Assembly (NCBI GenBank): GCA_028281205.1
Contig: JANQKJ010000202.1
Span: 1-9,748 of the forward strand
Direction: 5' to 3'
DNA length: 9,748 nucleotides
Origin: Gammaproteobacteria bacterium
GTDB taxonomy: Bacteria > Pseudomonadota > Gammaproteobacteria > UBA4575
The position numbers and the translations under genes are program-made. Below, in pieces: positions 1 to 8,240 of this stretch; positions within the stretch are counted from its first letter, which is position 1, and every line of letters begins with the position of its first letter. The notes under the pieces were generated by a model that saw only the letters and a program-made list of their open reading frames with translations, was not told the DNA's origin and did no database searches.

Positions 1-208
1 GATATTGGTTCGGTTAATGAGGATGGTTCGGGTTTAGTGTTGGGTGTGGGTGATGCTAATGTTGATATCTTTGCGATTGCACCTGCGGTAATAATGAAGG
101 ATTGACAATTGCATCAATATTAACCTCACCACCAGCAAAGATATCAACATTAGCATCACCCACACCCAACACTAAACCCGAACCATCCTCATTAACCGAA
201 CCAATATC
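1..208. repeat. Perfect 74-bp inverted repeat with 60-bp loop at the window edge (probable fold-back artefact)
   Basis: Bases 1-74 are the exact reverse complement of bases 135-208, with no mismatch, and bases 75-134 form the loop. The right arm is ordinary TpsA coding sequence (about residues 2659-2683, a Gly/Asp/Val-rich beta-helix segment). The left arm is the same sequence turned around, so it is antisense to TpsA. The outer edge of the left arm coincides with base 1. The exact identity, the sense/antisense relation and the position at the very end all suggest a chimeric fold-back produced during amplification or assembly. A real inverted duplication cannot be excluded from sequence alone. 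The inner edge carries TGATATCTTTGC (63-74), which also occurs at 999-1010. Confidence 0.95.
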
Positions 209-3200
209 CCCGCCTATATGTATAGATGCTAAGCCTCTTTCAACATATAGCTCTCCACCAAACAAGTTATTTCCAACATTTAATCGCAGATCTCCCCCAC
301 CTAACACCACAAAGCTATTATCTGTATAGCTTGTAAAAATAGAATTTACGACTGGATAGTCACCCTGGTGTTGAATCACCGTAGGAATTGAAATTGATAA
401 ATTAGTCGCATCGCGACCAATATCTACATAAGCATTACCACCTCCAAGTATTCCTATACCCTGATCAAACTCAGCGTAATTAATACCTTGAACGGTTGGT
501 GGAGTATTGATAGCCCCAGCAGATTGTTCCAAGCTCTGACCAAATCGGTGCACATAATCTACGACAAACTGGTCATTTACATCTGCTTGAAAATCTCTTA
601 GTGCATGTATGTAAACATCTCCGCCTTCCTTGCCAAGCTGAATACCAGGGAACACAGTGCTCCTTTGGTTAAACAGGCCTATTTGCTCTGGAATAGTACC
701 AAAACCTGCATTTAGACCTGCGGTATAAACCCTAGCAGAGTTCAATAATATGTCTCTACCAGAGGCTAAACGTATATCACCTGTGCCTGTTCTTACTAAT
801 GAAGTATCACTAAAAATAAGATCTCCACCATCTCTATTAAGACCATAGCGATATGCCGAATTGATATTAGCGCCAGCGATTAAGTTTATTGATGATGACA
901 CATCCGAAATGAGTTCGTCTCCATTAAACCCATCAGTAATAGTTCCATTGACTTGCAAGTCACCTTGAGAACGTAATGTTAATATGACAGGGTTGCCCTG
1001 ATATCTTTGCCCCACCAAATCAATTGTGCCAGTCACTGTCATTGCATCACCTTGAAATTCTGGCGCTGCGATTAATTGCAAATCAGCAATCTCTGTTGTA
1101 AGTGAATTTACATTTGCATCTAAAAATGACGATAATTGATTAATAGCATTTGTCACTGCTATTTGATCAATAGCATTATTAACAGTTGTAGAAGTTACTT
1201 CCAAAACCTGTGTTCCAGTTACACCTGTGTAACTCCAATCAATGCGATCTGCTAAGTTATTTGTAACCAGGTCTGTGCGTAAGCGCCCACGCAACTCACC
1301 ACTTAAGCCGTCACCATCACCCGATAAATTAACTTCACTACCTGATAGTAAATTGATTTGACCTGTTTCACTCTTCACTTCGATAGTTAAGTGACCACCA
1401 TCGCTATTACTACCAACATCAGCACTAACATTAATCAGTGATCTATCCTCTGCGCGCACTTCATCTAAGGCGGCTAAATACACTTGCCCAGCATTAGCAC
1501 CACTCGCATCAACTACCCCACCATTTTCAATAATGATGTTACCTTGATCTGCAATTAATCGAATATCATTTGATTCAACCGTTTGTCCATCTGTAATAAT
1601 AATATTTTGATCCGCGCCAAATAGCTGAATATAGCGCTTATTAAATGCACCTGCAGAATTAAGTTTTGCATTAAATCCTGCTAAATCACTTAATTCTGCA
1701 ACTTTAATATCAACACCACCCGATTCAAATCCAGCGATAGCTGATGCTTGCAACTCTCCCATATAATTTAGCGAGCCAGCTGCTTCTATGGTTAACTCAC
1801 CGGCATTAGCACCAATGCTTGGCGCAGAGAGATCAATCATACTACCTTCACTTGCAGTAATTGAACCTGAATTAGATATCAAATCTACATTACCGGCAGA
1901 AATAGCTACTGTTTCAACGACAAAGTCCTGCGTTGTACCACTCACATCTATGAGTGCTTTATCTAATAAATTGATATCTCCATTCGCTTGTATCAATACA
2001 TTACCGCTTTGATTAACAATTGAAGTATCTAAAATAAAACTATTAACCAGTAAGTTTAAATTAGCACCAATTGAGTTGGAGGCTGCAATTGTCTCGGTTA
2101 ATGCATTTGAAGAAACTAAAGTATCAGCATTAACTGCATTAACTATAAGTGATGCGCCGCGCCCAGAACCAGTGAATAATGGTGTATCAATACTTAATGA
2201 TTGCCCTGAATAATTGAATGTATTGTTATTCTCATAAGATACTATCTGAGTAGCATTAAAATTTAATTCATTATATCCATCGATACTAACATCACCACCT
2301 CCGAATAGTGTTCTATTTGTGTTGATAACTAAGCCACCAATACCTGATGCTAGTAACTCAGCACTATTACCTGAACTATTTCTTAACTCAAATGAATTGG
2401 CGGTTATTGTATCGACAGTAGTTTCGGCTACGCTAAAACCACGAATCTGCGGCGTATCTAATACTAAGTTACTTAAATCAAGTGATGTCCCTTCAGCAAT
2501 ATCAATAGATGTTTGACTGGTTAATACTAACTCATCGAAATCTGCTGTTGCTAATAATTCTGAACCTATAACTAAACCACCTGCTGTTAATGAACCCGTA
2601 TCCCCTAAAGATATTGAAGTTGCAGATATTCCTAACGAACCATTATTTGTATTTAATGCGCCATCGATAGTTAAGTTATTGGTACCATCAATAGTAATAG
2701 AATTAGATGCATTGATAATTGCTGACCCGCTAATATTGAGATTTCCTTGTGAATTGACAGCATTATTTCTATTTATTATTACTTGATCATTTGAGGAAAC
2801 TCTTAATAACGCTCCATCACCATCTAGTAGTAATGTTTCTTGTTGAGAATCTGTATTTTTTGCTGTATTGGTACTAACTACAGCATTATCTTCTACGGTA
2901 ACAGCATCTGTTGCCGCAAGAATAATTTCATTGCCACCAAGATCTGTACCCTCAGTGACAACAACCTCTGACGATTGTATATCAAATTCTATACCTTCGT
3001 CTGTACGCGTTCTTGAACCACCAATTAATACACTGCCACTTTGCGCATTCTCTAAAGTACTTGCTACCAGTGCTAAAAATCCGTCTGCAACTGTGTCACT
3101 ACTAGAGTTTACTAAAGCAATCTTATCTGACTGAATATCAATAAGCCCACCACGTCCATTTGGTGCACCAGCAGTAATAATTCCCAACAAATCAAGAGTA

Positions 3201-6200
3201 TTGGCCGCTATTAATTCAAGATTACCTGCATCAGCAGACAACGTTGGCAAAGATGATCCCATATCATTAGCCTGTTGCATAAAGAAACTTGAGGCGGTAA
3301 TGGTATCAACCTCAACAAACCCGCCTAATGATCCATTACTGATAACTGAAACAGCTTGATACTGTGAGTCGATTATAGAAGTATTTGCAACAGCTTTTTT
3401 CGCAGATACTAGCGTAGATCCATCCGCTAGCCTGTAGGTAGTATTTTGAGTGATAGGACCATCAACCGATTCGGCTCTAATCAAAAACGCACCGTTTAGC
3501 AATGCATAACGTGCAGGTAATAAAGTATATGTCCCAGCTGGTAATCCACCAGCATTGCTAGAAATCACGATTTGATCACCGACAGATAGATTGTTTCCAG
3601 ATGACTCAGCAAAATCAAAGGGTGCATAGTCAAGATCCAAATTCGGAACCACTGCATAGTGATCTGGAAACTGCTCTGGATCTAAAATATCAAAGGTTCC
3701 ATTCGGACCTGGAACTTGTTCATATGCAAGTAAACTACCACCTCCAGAAATATCAATTTCTGCACCTTCAGCGATATTAATATTATCACTGGCAAGTCGT
3801 AAGCGTTTTTCTGGTAGCTGGTCAAAATTAAATGTGAAACTTAGCGCACCTTCTTCAACAGTATATACATAATCACCAGCTTCAGTTCGCCCAAACAATA
3901 CGGTCTCATCTTCAAGCGATACCGAAGTTATACTACCATCAGCTAATAAGATAGAGTCAGTTGCATCGAGAACTAATGTTCCACCAGGAGCTTTTATTGC
4001 GCCTCGATTTATTATGTTAGGCGCTCTAATTGTTAGATTACTACCAGCAGATAAGACAGAATTTGGTTTAGTTCCTGTTGAATTGACTTCAATAAGGCCA
4101 TCAGTTTTTTGTGTAGTAACTATATACTCAGATAGAGTTGTAGGAAAAATTTGTTCGGACCTTATGAACAAATCCCCACTTAAATTCAGTGAGCCATTAG
4201 GTAAATTTTGACCATCATACACACCACGAAATCTTACATCTGTTGCGCTATTTAAATTAAAGTCAGCAAAGCCTGTGATCGAAGTATCTCCGATAAGGTC
4301 AATTAAAGATGCATTAAACGTTAATGAAGAATTATCAATTGATTGCAAGTCTGTTGGAATTCGATTTTGCTGCGAGAATGTCGCATTACCTAAACTAATA
4401 TAGTTAGAACTAAATGTTGCAGAATAGGCATCTGGAGTTAACGAAGAGATCGTATCGAAATCTCTAGAGTCAAATAAAATACTATTAAATTGAATACTCT
4501 GGCGTGATGATAGTGTTACATCATCGCTCAAAGATATGCGGTCATTAGGACGACTATCACTCACAGCCCCAGATGTAGTAAAAGTGATGTTATCAAAGTT
4601 AGAACCCTGTAGTCGCTGAACATTAATTATAGCTCTGCCATGCAATTCATCAGGCACATCACCACCAAAGCCAAATGATAAATCTGCATCCGTATTACCC
4701 AACTCAATAACACGTGACGTCTCAGGAGCAGACCTGCCGCCAGCTATAAGCTCATTTGGATTAACAAAAATTGTAGATGTAGGAGTAAGCTCATACTCAA
4801 TACTTCCATAAGATGCACGCGAGTCAGGCGCTCTGGCAAGTAGCGTTGAGTTTACTAGTATGCCATCAGGCGAACTTAGCTTAATACTTCCTGAATCAGA
4901 ATATACAGTCTCAGTAATTCTTGTTAAGCCGAAGTCATAAGTATTCGTTGCTCTTTGCCCACGCACATCAAGGACAGAGCCATCCATACCAACTATATAT
5001 CCTCTATCTGCATTTAAATTAATGCTTCCTGCATCAAGCACTCTAATCTCAGGCAATGAAAAACGATCCTCAGGCGGCACTTCTATAACGGCACCTCTTG
5101 CAGATAAACGTGAATTACTCCCTAACCATATTGCTTGATTACTCAAGAAACCCAGGTCTGGCGGACTAGAATAACCGGGAGGTGTAATATTTAAATTTAT
5201 ATTACCGGCTGGAGTATTGATTGAACCATCTATAAATAAACTATTATCACTAGAAAGAGTGACACTTCCACCGATATCTAAATTTATAGAGGCACCTTGT
5301 CCTAGAGTTAAATTCTGATTACCATCAAGTTCACCAGCTTGCCGCGCAGATTGCTGTGAAGAAAATGCTAATGAAACTGGTTTTTGTAAATGTGGCAGCA
5401 ACACTCGTGGTGTCGTAAAGTTTTCAACATTTTGGCCTGACGAGATAGAACTTGTTGGCAATGAACTTAATGAATCAAATACCAGGTTTTTCATAACCGG
5501 TGAGATATTTGTGCCAGACTCAATTAAAAACCCATGACGATTAGCAGTGATGTTAAAACTTGAAAATCCTCCTTCAGAAAAGAAAGATGAGCTTAAGCCA
5601 AATAAATTTGGATCACTCGATACGCCTGTTGAATTGACAATAAAGCCATTCGCTTCAATTGAGAGTTCACCACCATCTGCGAATGCATAACCAAGCAAAC
5701 TACCATTTAAAGCTAACTGCGTATCTTCTCCAAGTCTTCTTGTCACCAGGTTAATTGAACCTCCTTTACCAGCCGTCAACTGTTCAGAAGAATTTAAATA
5801 ACCACTCCCTGACACATCAATAATACTTGAATTACCCAGTAGCAAATCTCCATTTGCCTCAATTGAAACTTTGCCACCATCTATGGCTAGGATTGGATTT
5901 GATGATGTTCTACGCAAGAGAGCATCAGCACGATCATTAACCCAGGCCCCCGAAGTATCAATCACTGAACCATCACTAAGTACAAACGAACCATCGGCAG
6001 AAGGATTAACTGTACTATCAATATCAAAATTTACTTCGCCACCAGTTGCTCGAATAGATCCATTAACAGATACTTGACTGGCAACGATATTGAATTCGCC
6101 ACCTGTGTTCATTACGATTGAAGATGAATTTTCTATTGATAACTTTCCACGTGTATTAATGTTGAATTCACCTAAAGAGGCATTGTTAATGAATGAGTTA

Positions 6201-8182
6201 TTGATACGTACAATATGATCAGATGGCAAACTTTCGTTTATTAGCAGCGGCGATTCTGGATTAGCAAATAAATTATTAACAATTGCGACGTCTTTGTTGA
6301 AAAAATTAGAACTCAAATCTAGTATGAAACTTCCTGACAATGGCGCTTGCTCAAAAGAACGTGCATATTGAGGAACATTATTAAGAGACGATGGAAGTTG
6401 CTGCTGAAATATTCCACGAGTCGTCCTGGCAACCAAATTTCCTTCAATAACAGCATCATTTGATGAAATAGTGAAAGCACCTGCATCTTTACCCTCTACA
6501 TAATCTGGTAAAATAACAGTATTTAATGTATCAGCTAAACTATCGTAGCGAACATTCTTATCTGCTTGGGAAATATCTACTACTTGATCACCCAGCACAA
6601 GTTGAGAAGTCCTTACTACACCAGACATGTAATTAACCTGACCCCCTGATACATCAATTGTAGCTCCCTGGCTTAACATAACATCGCCATCAGATTTAAA
6701 GTTGATATCTCCACCTACGGATAAACGCTCTGCCACTGTTCGCTCAATTGAGAGCAAGGCATTAGAGACATCAGCCGCTTCGGTTCCAAATCTTGCATCT
6801 ATAAGTATGGTCTCATCTTGAAGAGGCCCATTTTTTTGCACGGGTGTATCAGCTAATTCATTCGCTCTTATTTCTGCTTCAACTTGATGGCGTGAAGCAG
6901 AAACTGTAGCGGTTGTATCACCCGATGCATCTATTACAGCACCCGCATTGACTAAAATGCGTGAATCATCGGGTGTTTGCGATACATCACTTATAGCTGG
7001 ATTATTTGTCGCGGTAACATCTATTTGTCCACCAATAGCACGAGTGAGAGTATTACTCTTGAATTCGACCGTTTTACCTAATATTTCTATTGTGGAGGCT
7101 ACCTGGTCTGCCAAGACATCAGTGGCGGTCAATTCAGATTGATAATCAGGTAGTATTTCTATTCTACTACCTTCCTCTATAATCACATCGCCTGTATTTG
7201 TTGCTAGCGCTCGAGTATTATTATTAACAATACTCGCACCATCTCTTGCTAGCAGTCTGATAGATCCATTTTCTTGAACAGTCGTGTTGGCAGATAGCAA
7301 GCCAGATTGTCGAACTGCTTGGCCAATGAGTGTGATGTTTCCTCGCTCAGCAACAATGTCTCCTACATTTTCAACGTCTCCGCCAGTTTCCAGTTCAACT
7401 AACAATCCACGTATACCTGTATCAGCACCAGCTAAATATAAATATACTTTGTCCTCAGCGGCACCCAGTATAGTTTGACCACCAGGAGTCTGTATTTTTC
7501 CTTCATTGGTCACTTTAGGTGCAAATAAAAAGATTCGACCACCATCAGCAGACGTTAGCACCGCACCATTTTCCAATTTAATTTCTGCTCCTAATTCAGT
7601 ACCTCCTTCAAATGCAGCTAAACCATTATTAAGCGCGGTAGCAATATCTTGATTGAGAAAAATCTCATCTGAAATATCTAATGTAGAAGCTATCAATCCT
7701 CCTACATTAACTTGTGCACCTTCTCCAAATACGATGCCATTGTTATTGATGAGATAAATCTGTCCATTGGCATTTAATGCACCGAGAATTTCGCTAGGTA
7801 CATCCTGGAATATTCTATTAAGCGCAGTGGATGAACTATTTGGTTGTATAAAATCAACCCTATTATGCCTACCAATATCAAAACTCTGCCAATTTAATAT
7901 TGCGCGTTCAGACTCCTGGTTGATAGTTGCCGAAACTCCATCCGCTGATGTTGAAAATGTTGCCTGCCCTGCGGAAACAAATTGACTGGCGTTAGAACCA
8001 CATGCACCCCCACCGCATGGATTAGGTAATGTTGGTCGCTGCTCTGAGTAAGAAAGTATTGGGACTAATGCAAAACACAATACATGCAGTAATTTTATTA
8101 AAGTCCTGCGAAATGACTCATAAAAAGACCAAGCAGGCAGTTTATGACTAAACTGCAATATTGTATTAGATATTTTCAGCAT
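56..8182 (-). CDS. Giant TpsA exoprotein, filamentous-haemagglutinin/DUF3739-like, C-terminus missing
   Basis: This is the secreted partner of a type Vb system: a surface or released beta-helical fibre, probably an adhesin (function inferred from the family). The frame runs uninterrupted for 2,708 codons. Layout: signal peptide (1-46); short linker with Cys56 and Cys61, the only cysteines I see in the mature protein; TPS domain (about 65-200) with the NNNGI motif; then over 2,000 residues of beta-helix with recurring Gly-rich, Asn/Ser/Thr-rich coils and repeated ID[V/A/T/I]SG turns (for example near 417-421 and 509-513). Late landmarks (near 1547-1566, 2394-2419 and 2566-2600) match what I recall of large DUF3739-type TpsA proteins. 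The start is ATG at 8182: an in-frame TAA lies four codons upstream, and no good Shine-Dalgarno is visible. Only residues up to about 2702 are trustworthy. The last five (QRYQH) and the stop come from the inverted-repeat arm. Related proteins are often 3,000-4,000 residues or more, so a substantial C-terminal part is probably lost. It lies 58 bp downstream of its TpsB transporter. Confidence 0.9.
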   Translation of the reverse strand: MLKISNTILQFSHKLPAWSFYESFRRTLIKLLHVLCFALVPILSYSEQRPTLPNPCGGGACGSNASQFVSAGQATFSTSADGVSATINQESERAILNWQSFDIGRHNRVDFIQPNSSSTALNRIFQDVPSEILGALNANGQIYLINNNGIVFGEGAQVNVGGLIASTLDISDEIFLNQDIATALNNGLAAFEGGTELGAEIKLENGAVLTSADGGRIFLFAPKVTNEGKIQTPGGQTILGAAEDKVYLYLAGADTGIRGLLVELETGGDVENVGDIVAERGNITLIGQAVRQSGLLSANTTVQENGSIRLLARDGASIVNNNTRALATNTGDVIIEEGSRIEILPDYQSELTATDVLADQVASTIEILGKTVEFKSNTLTRAIGGQIDVTATNNPAISDVSQTPDDSRILVNAGAVIDASGDTTATVSASRHQVEAEIRANELADTPVQKNGPLQDETILIDARFGTEAADVSNALLSIERTVAERLSVGGDINFKSDGDVMLSQGATIDVSGGQVNYMSGVVRTSQLVLGDQVVDISQADKNVRYDSLADTLNTVILPDYVEGKDAGAFTISSNDAVIEGNLVARTTRGIFQQQLPSSLNNVPQYARSFEQAPLSGSFILDLSSNFFNKDVAIVNNLFANPESPLLINESLPSDHIVRINNSFINNASLGEFNINTRGKLSIENSSSIVMNTGGEFNIVASQVSVNGSIRATGGEVNFDIDSTVNPSADGSFVLSDGSVIDTSGAWVNDRADALLRRTSSNPILAIDGGKVSIEANGDLLLGNSSIIDVSGSGYLNSSEQLTAGKGGSINLVTRRLGEDTQLALNGSLLGYAFADGGELSIEANGFIVNSTGVSSDPNLFGLSSSFFSEGGFSSFNITANRHGFLIESGTNISPVMKNLVFDSLSSLPTSSISSGQNVENFTTPRVLLPHLQKPVSLAFSSQQSARQAGELDGNQNLTLGQGASINLDIGGSVTLSSDNSLFIDGSINTPAGNINLNITPPGYSSPPDLGFLSNQAIWLGSNSRLSARGAVIEVPPEDRFSLPEIRVLDAGSINLNADRGYIVGMDGSVLDVRGQRATNTYDFGLTRITETVYSDSGSIKLSSPDGILVNSTLLARAPDSRASYGSIEYELTPTSTIFVNPNELIAGGRSAPETSRVIELGNTDADLSFGFGGDVPDELHGRAIINVQRLQGSNFDNITFTTSGAVSDSRPNDRISLSDDVTLSSRQSIQFNSILFDSRDFDTISSLTPDAYSATFSSNYISLGNATFSQQNRIPTDLQSIDNSSLTFNASLIDLIGDTSITGFADFNLNSATDVRFRGVYDGQNLPNGSLNLSGDLFIRSEQIFPTTLSEYIVTTQKTDGLIEVNSTGTKPNSVLSAGSNLTIRAPNIINRGAIKAPGGTLVLDATDSILLADGSITSVSLEDETVLFGRTEAGDYVYTVEEGALSFTFNFDQLPEKRLRLASDNINIAEGAEIDISGGGSLLAYEQVPGPNGTFDILDPEQFPDHYAVVPNLDLDYAPFDFAESSGNNLSVGDQIVISSNAGGLPAGTYTLLPARYALLNGAFLIRAESVDGPITQNTTYRLADGSTLVSAKKAVANTSIIDSQYQAVSVISNGSLGGFVEVDTITASSFFMQQANDMGSSLPTLSADAGNLELIAANTLDLLGIITAGAPNGRGGLIDIQSDKIALVNSSSDTVADGFLALVASTLENAQSGSVLIGGSRTRTDEGIEFDIQSSEVVVTEGTDLGGNEIILAATDAVTVEDNAVVSTNTAKNTDSQQETLLLDGDGALLRVSSNDQVIINRNNAVNSQGNLNISGSAIINASNSITIDGTNNLTIDGALNTNNGSLGISATSISLGDTGSLTAGGLVIGSELLATADFDELVLTSQTSIDIAEGTSLDLSNLVLDTPQIRGFSVAETTVDTITANSFELRNSSGNSAELLASGIGGLVINTNRTLFGGGDVSIDGYNELNFNATQIVSYENNNTFNYSGQSLSIDTPLFTGSGRGASLIVNAVNADTLVSSNALTETIAASNSIGANLNLLVNSFILDTSIVNQSGNVLIQANGDINLLDKALIDVSGTTQDFVVETVAISAGNVDLISNSGSITASEGSMIDLSAPSIGANAGELTIEAAGSLNYMGELQASAIAGFESGGVDIKVAELSDLAGFNAKLNSAGAFNKRYIQLFGADQNIIITDGQTVESNDIRLIADQGNIIIENGGVVDASGANAGQVYLAALDEVRAEDRSLINVSADVGSNSDGGHLTIEVKSETGQINLLSGSEVNLSGDGDGLSGELRGRLRTDLVTNNLADRIDWSYTGVTGTQVLEVTSTTVNNAIDQIAVTNAINQLSSFLDANVNSLTTEIADLQLIAAPEFQGDAMTVTGTIDLVGQRYQGNPVILTLRSQGDLQVNGTITDGFNGDELISDVSSSINLIAGANINSAYRYGLNRDGGDLIFSDTSLVRTGTGDIRLASGRDILLNSARVYTAGLNAGFGTIPEQIGLFNQRSTVFPGIQLGKEGGDVYIHALRDFQADVNDQFVVDYVHRFGQSLEQSAGAINTPPTVQGINYAEFDQGIGILGGGNAYVDIGRDATNLSISIPTVIQHQGDYPVVNSIFTSYTDNSFVVLGGGDLRLNVGNNLFGGELYVERGLASIHIGGDIGSVNEDGSGLVLGVGDANVDIFAGGEVNIDAIVNPSLLPQVQSQRYQH
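383..487 (-). other. TpsA distal DUF3739-like segment
   Basis: Residues 2566-2600 carry GINYAEFDQGIGILGGGN followed by a YVDIGRDATNLSISIP-type strand pair. Together with the preceding VVDYVHRFG stretch it resembles the start of the DUF3739 (PF12545-type) region of filamentous-haemagglutinin-family proteins. Members normally continue for many hundreds of residues after this, so most of the distal part is missing here. Confidence 0.5.
926..1003 (-). other. TpsA late landmark preceding the DUF3739-type region
   Basis: Residues 2394-2419 begin YQGNPVILTLRSQGDL and end NGTITDGF. This is a conserved-looking turn in large DUF3739-type TpsA proteins, where a similar sequence leads from the main beta-helix into the distal part. 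It suggests that the protein continues well beyond the window. The assignment rests on recalled family pattern and not on an alignment. Confidence 0.5.
3485..3544 (-). other. TpsA internal family landmark (AGTYTLLPARYALL)
   Basis: Residues 1547-1566 contain the phrase AGTYTLLPARYALL, followed by NGAF. It interrupts the Ser/Asn-rich beta-helix and comes shortly after a Pro/Tyr/Phe-rich stretch (around 1490-1520). From memory this segment is characteristic of large filamentous-haemagglutinin-family TpsA proteins with a C-terminal DUF3739 region. It helps place the protein in that subfamily. The function of the segment is unknown to me. Confidence 0.55.
7598..7990 (-). other. TPS (haemagglutinin activity) secretion domain of TpsA
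   Basis: Residues about 65-195 form the N-terminal domain that TpsB recognises for export. Visible hallmarks are an ILNWQSFDIG strand (95-104), the FIQPNSSSTALNRI segment (111-124), and INNNGIVFGEGAQVNVGGL (145-163). The last corresponds to the family's NPNGI motif, here with Asn in place of Pro, which is close to the NQNGI form of large DUF3739-type TpsA proteins. The domain should fold as the cap of a right-handed beta-helix and start vectorial folding at the cell surface. Confidence 0.9.
8045..8182 (-). other. TpsA extended signal peptide
   Basis: Residues 1-46 have a long N-region of about 25 residues, then a basic FRR segment, then a hydrophobic core (roughly LLHVLCFALVPIL, residues 31-43). 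A Sec signal-peptidase site is plausible after SYS at residue 46. Long signal peptides are common in TPS exoproteins, but this N-region does not clearly match the usual ESPR consensus as I know it. The exact cleavage site is inferred. Confidence 0.7.
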
Positions 8183-8240
8183 TTCGAGATGTTATTCGAT
8201 ACAAGTTACGAAAAAATTATAGATTTATGACAAATAAGTC
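8183..8240 (-). promoter_or_regulatory. tpsB-tpsA intergenic spacer with possible -10 box and weak hairpin
   Basis: This 58-bp AT-rich spacer separates the TpsB stop from the TpsA start. A perfect TATAAT lies at 8221-8216 (minus strand), but the hexamer 17 bases upstream (CTAAGA) is a poor -35, so an internal promoter is only possible. Just after the TpsB stop, 8240-8222 can form a weak AT-rich stem (six of seven pairs, 5-base loop), and a run of six T follows shortly after. That is too weak for a convincing terminator. No clear Shine-Dalgarno precedes the TpsA ATG. The simplest reading is read-through transcription of both genes as one operon. Confidence 0.3.

Noticed and set aside
1..208. 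Phase-variation switch or mobile-element terminal inverted repeat
   Set aside because: There is no recombinase gene, no target-site duplication, and one arm sits flush with the window edge. A fold-back artefact explains it more simply.
56..8182. CdiA-type contact-dependent inhibition toxin
   Set aside because: The landmarks fit DUF3739-type filamentous haemagglutinin proteins. No VENN-type pretoxin motif or immunity gene is visible, although the missing C-terminus leaves this open.
56..8182. RGD integrin-binding motif or LPxTG anchor in TpsA
   Set aside because: I read through the translation and found neither.
56..8182. DNA-level tandem repeats in the TpsA beta-helix
   Set aside because: The ID[V/A/T/I]SG coils recur at protein level but are diverged at the base level. 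I see no array prone to slippage.
8207..8240. Rho-independent terminator after TpsB
   Set aside because: The stem is short, AT-rich and has a mismatch, and termination here would cut TpsA off from its operon.
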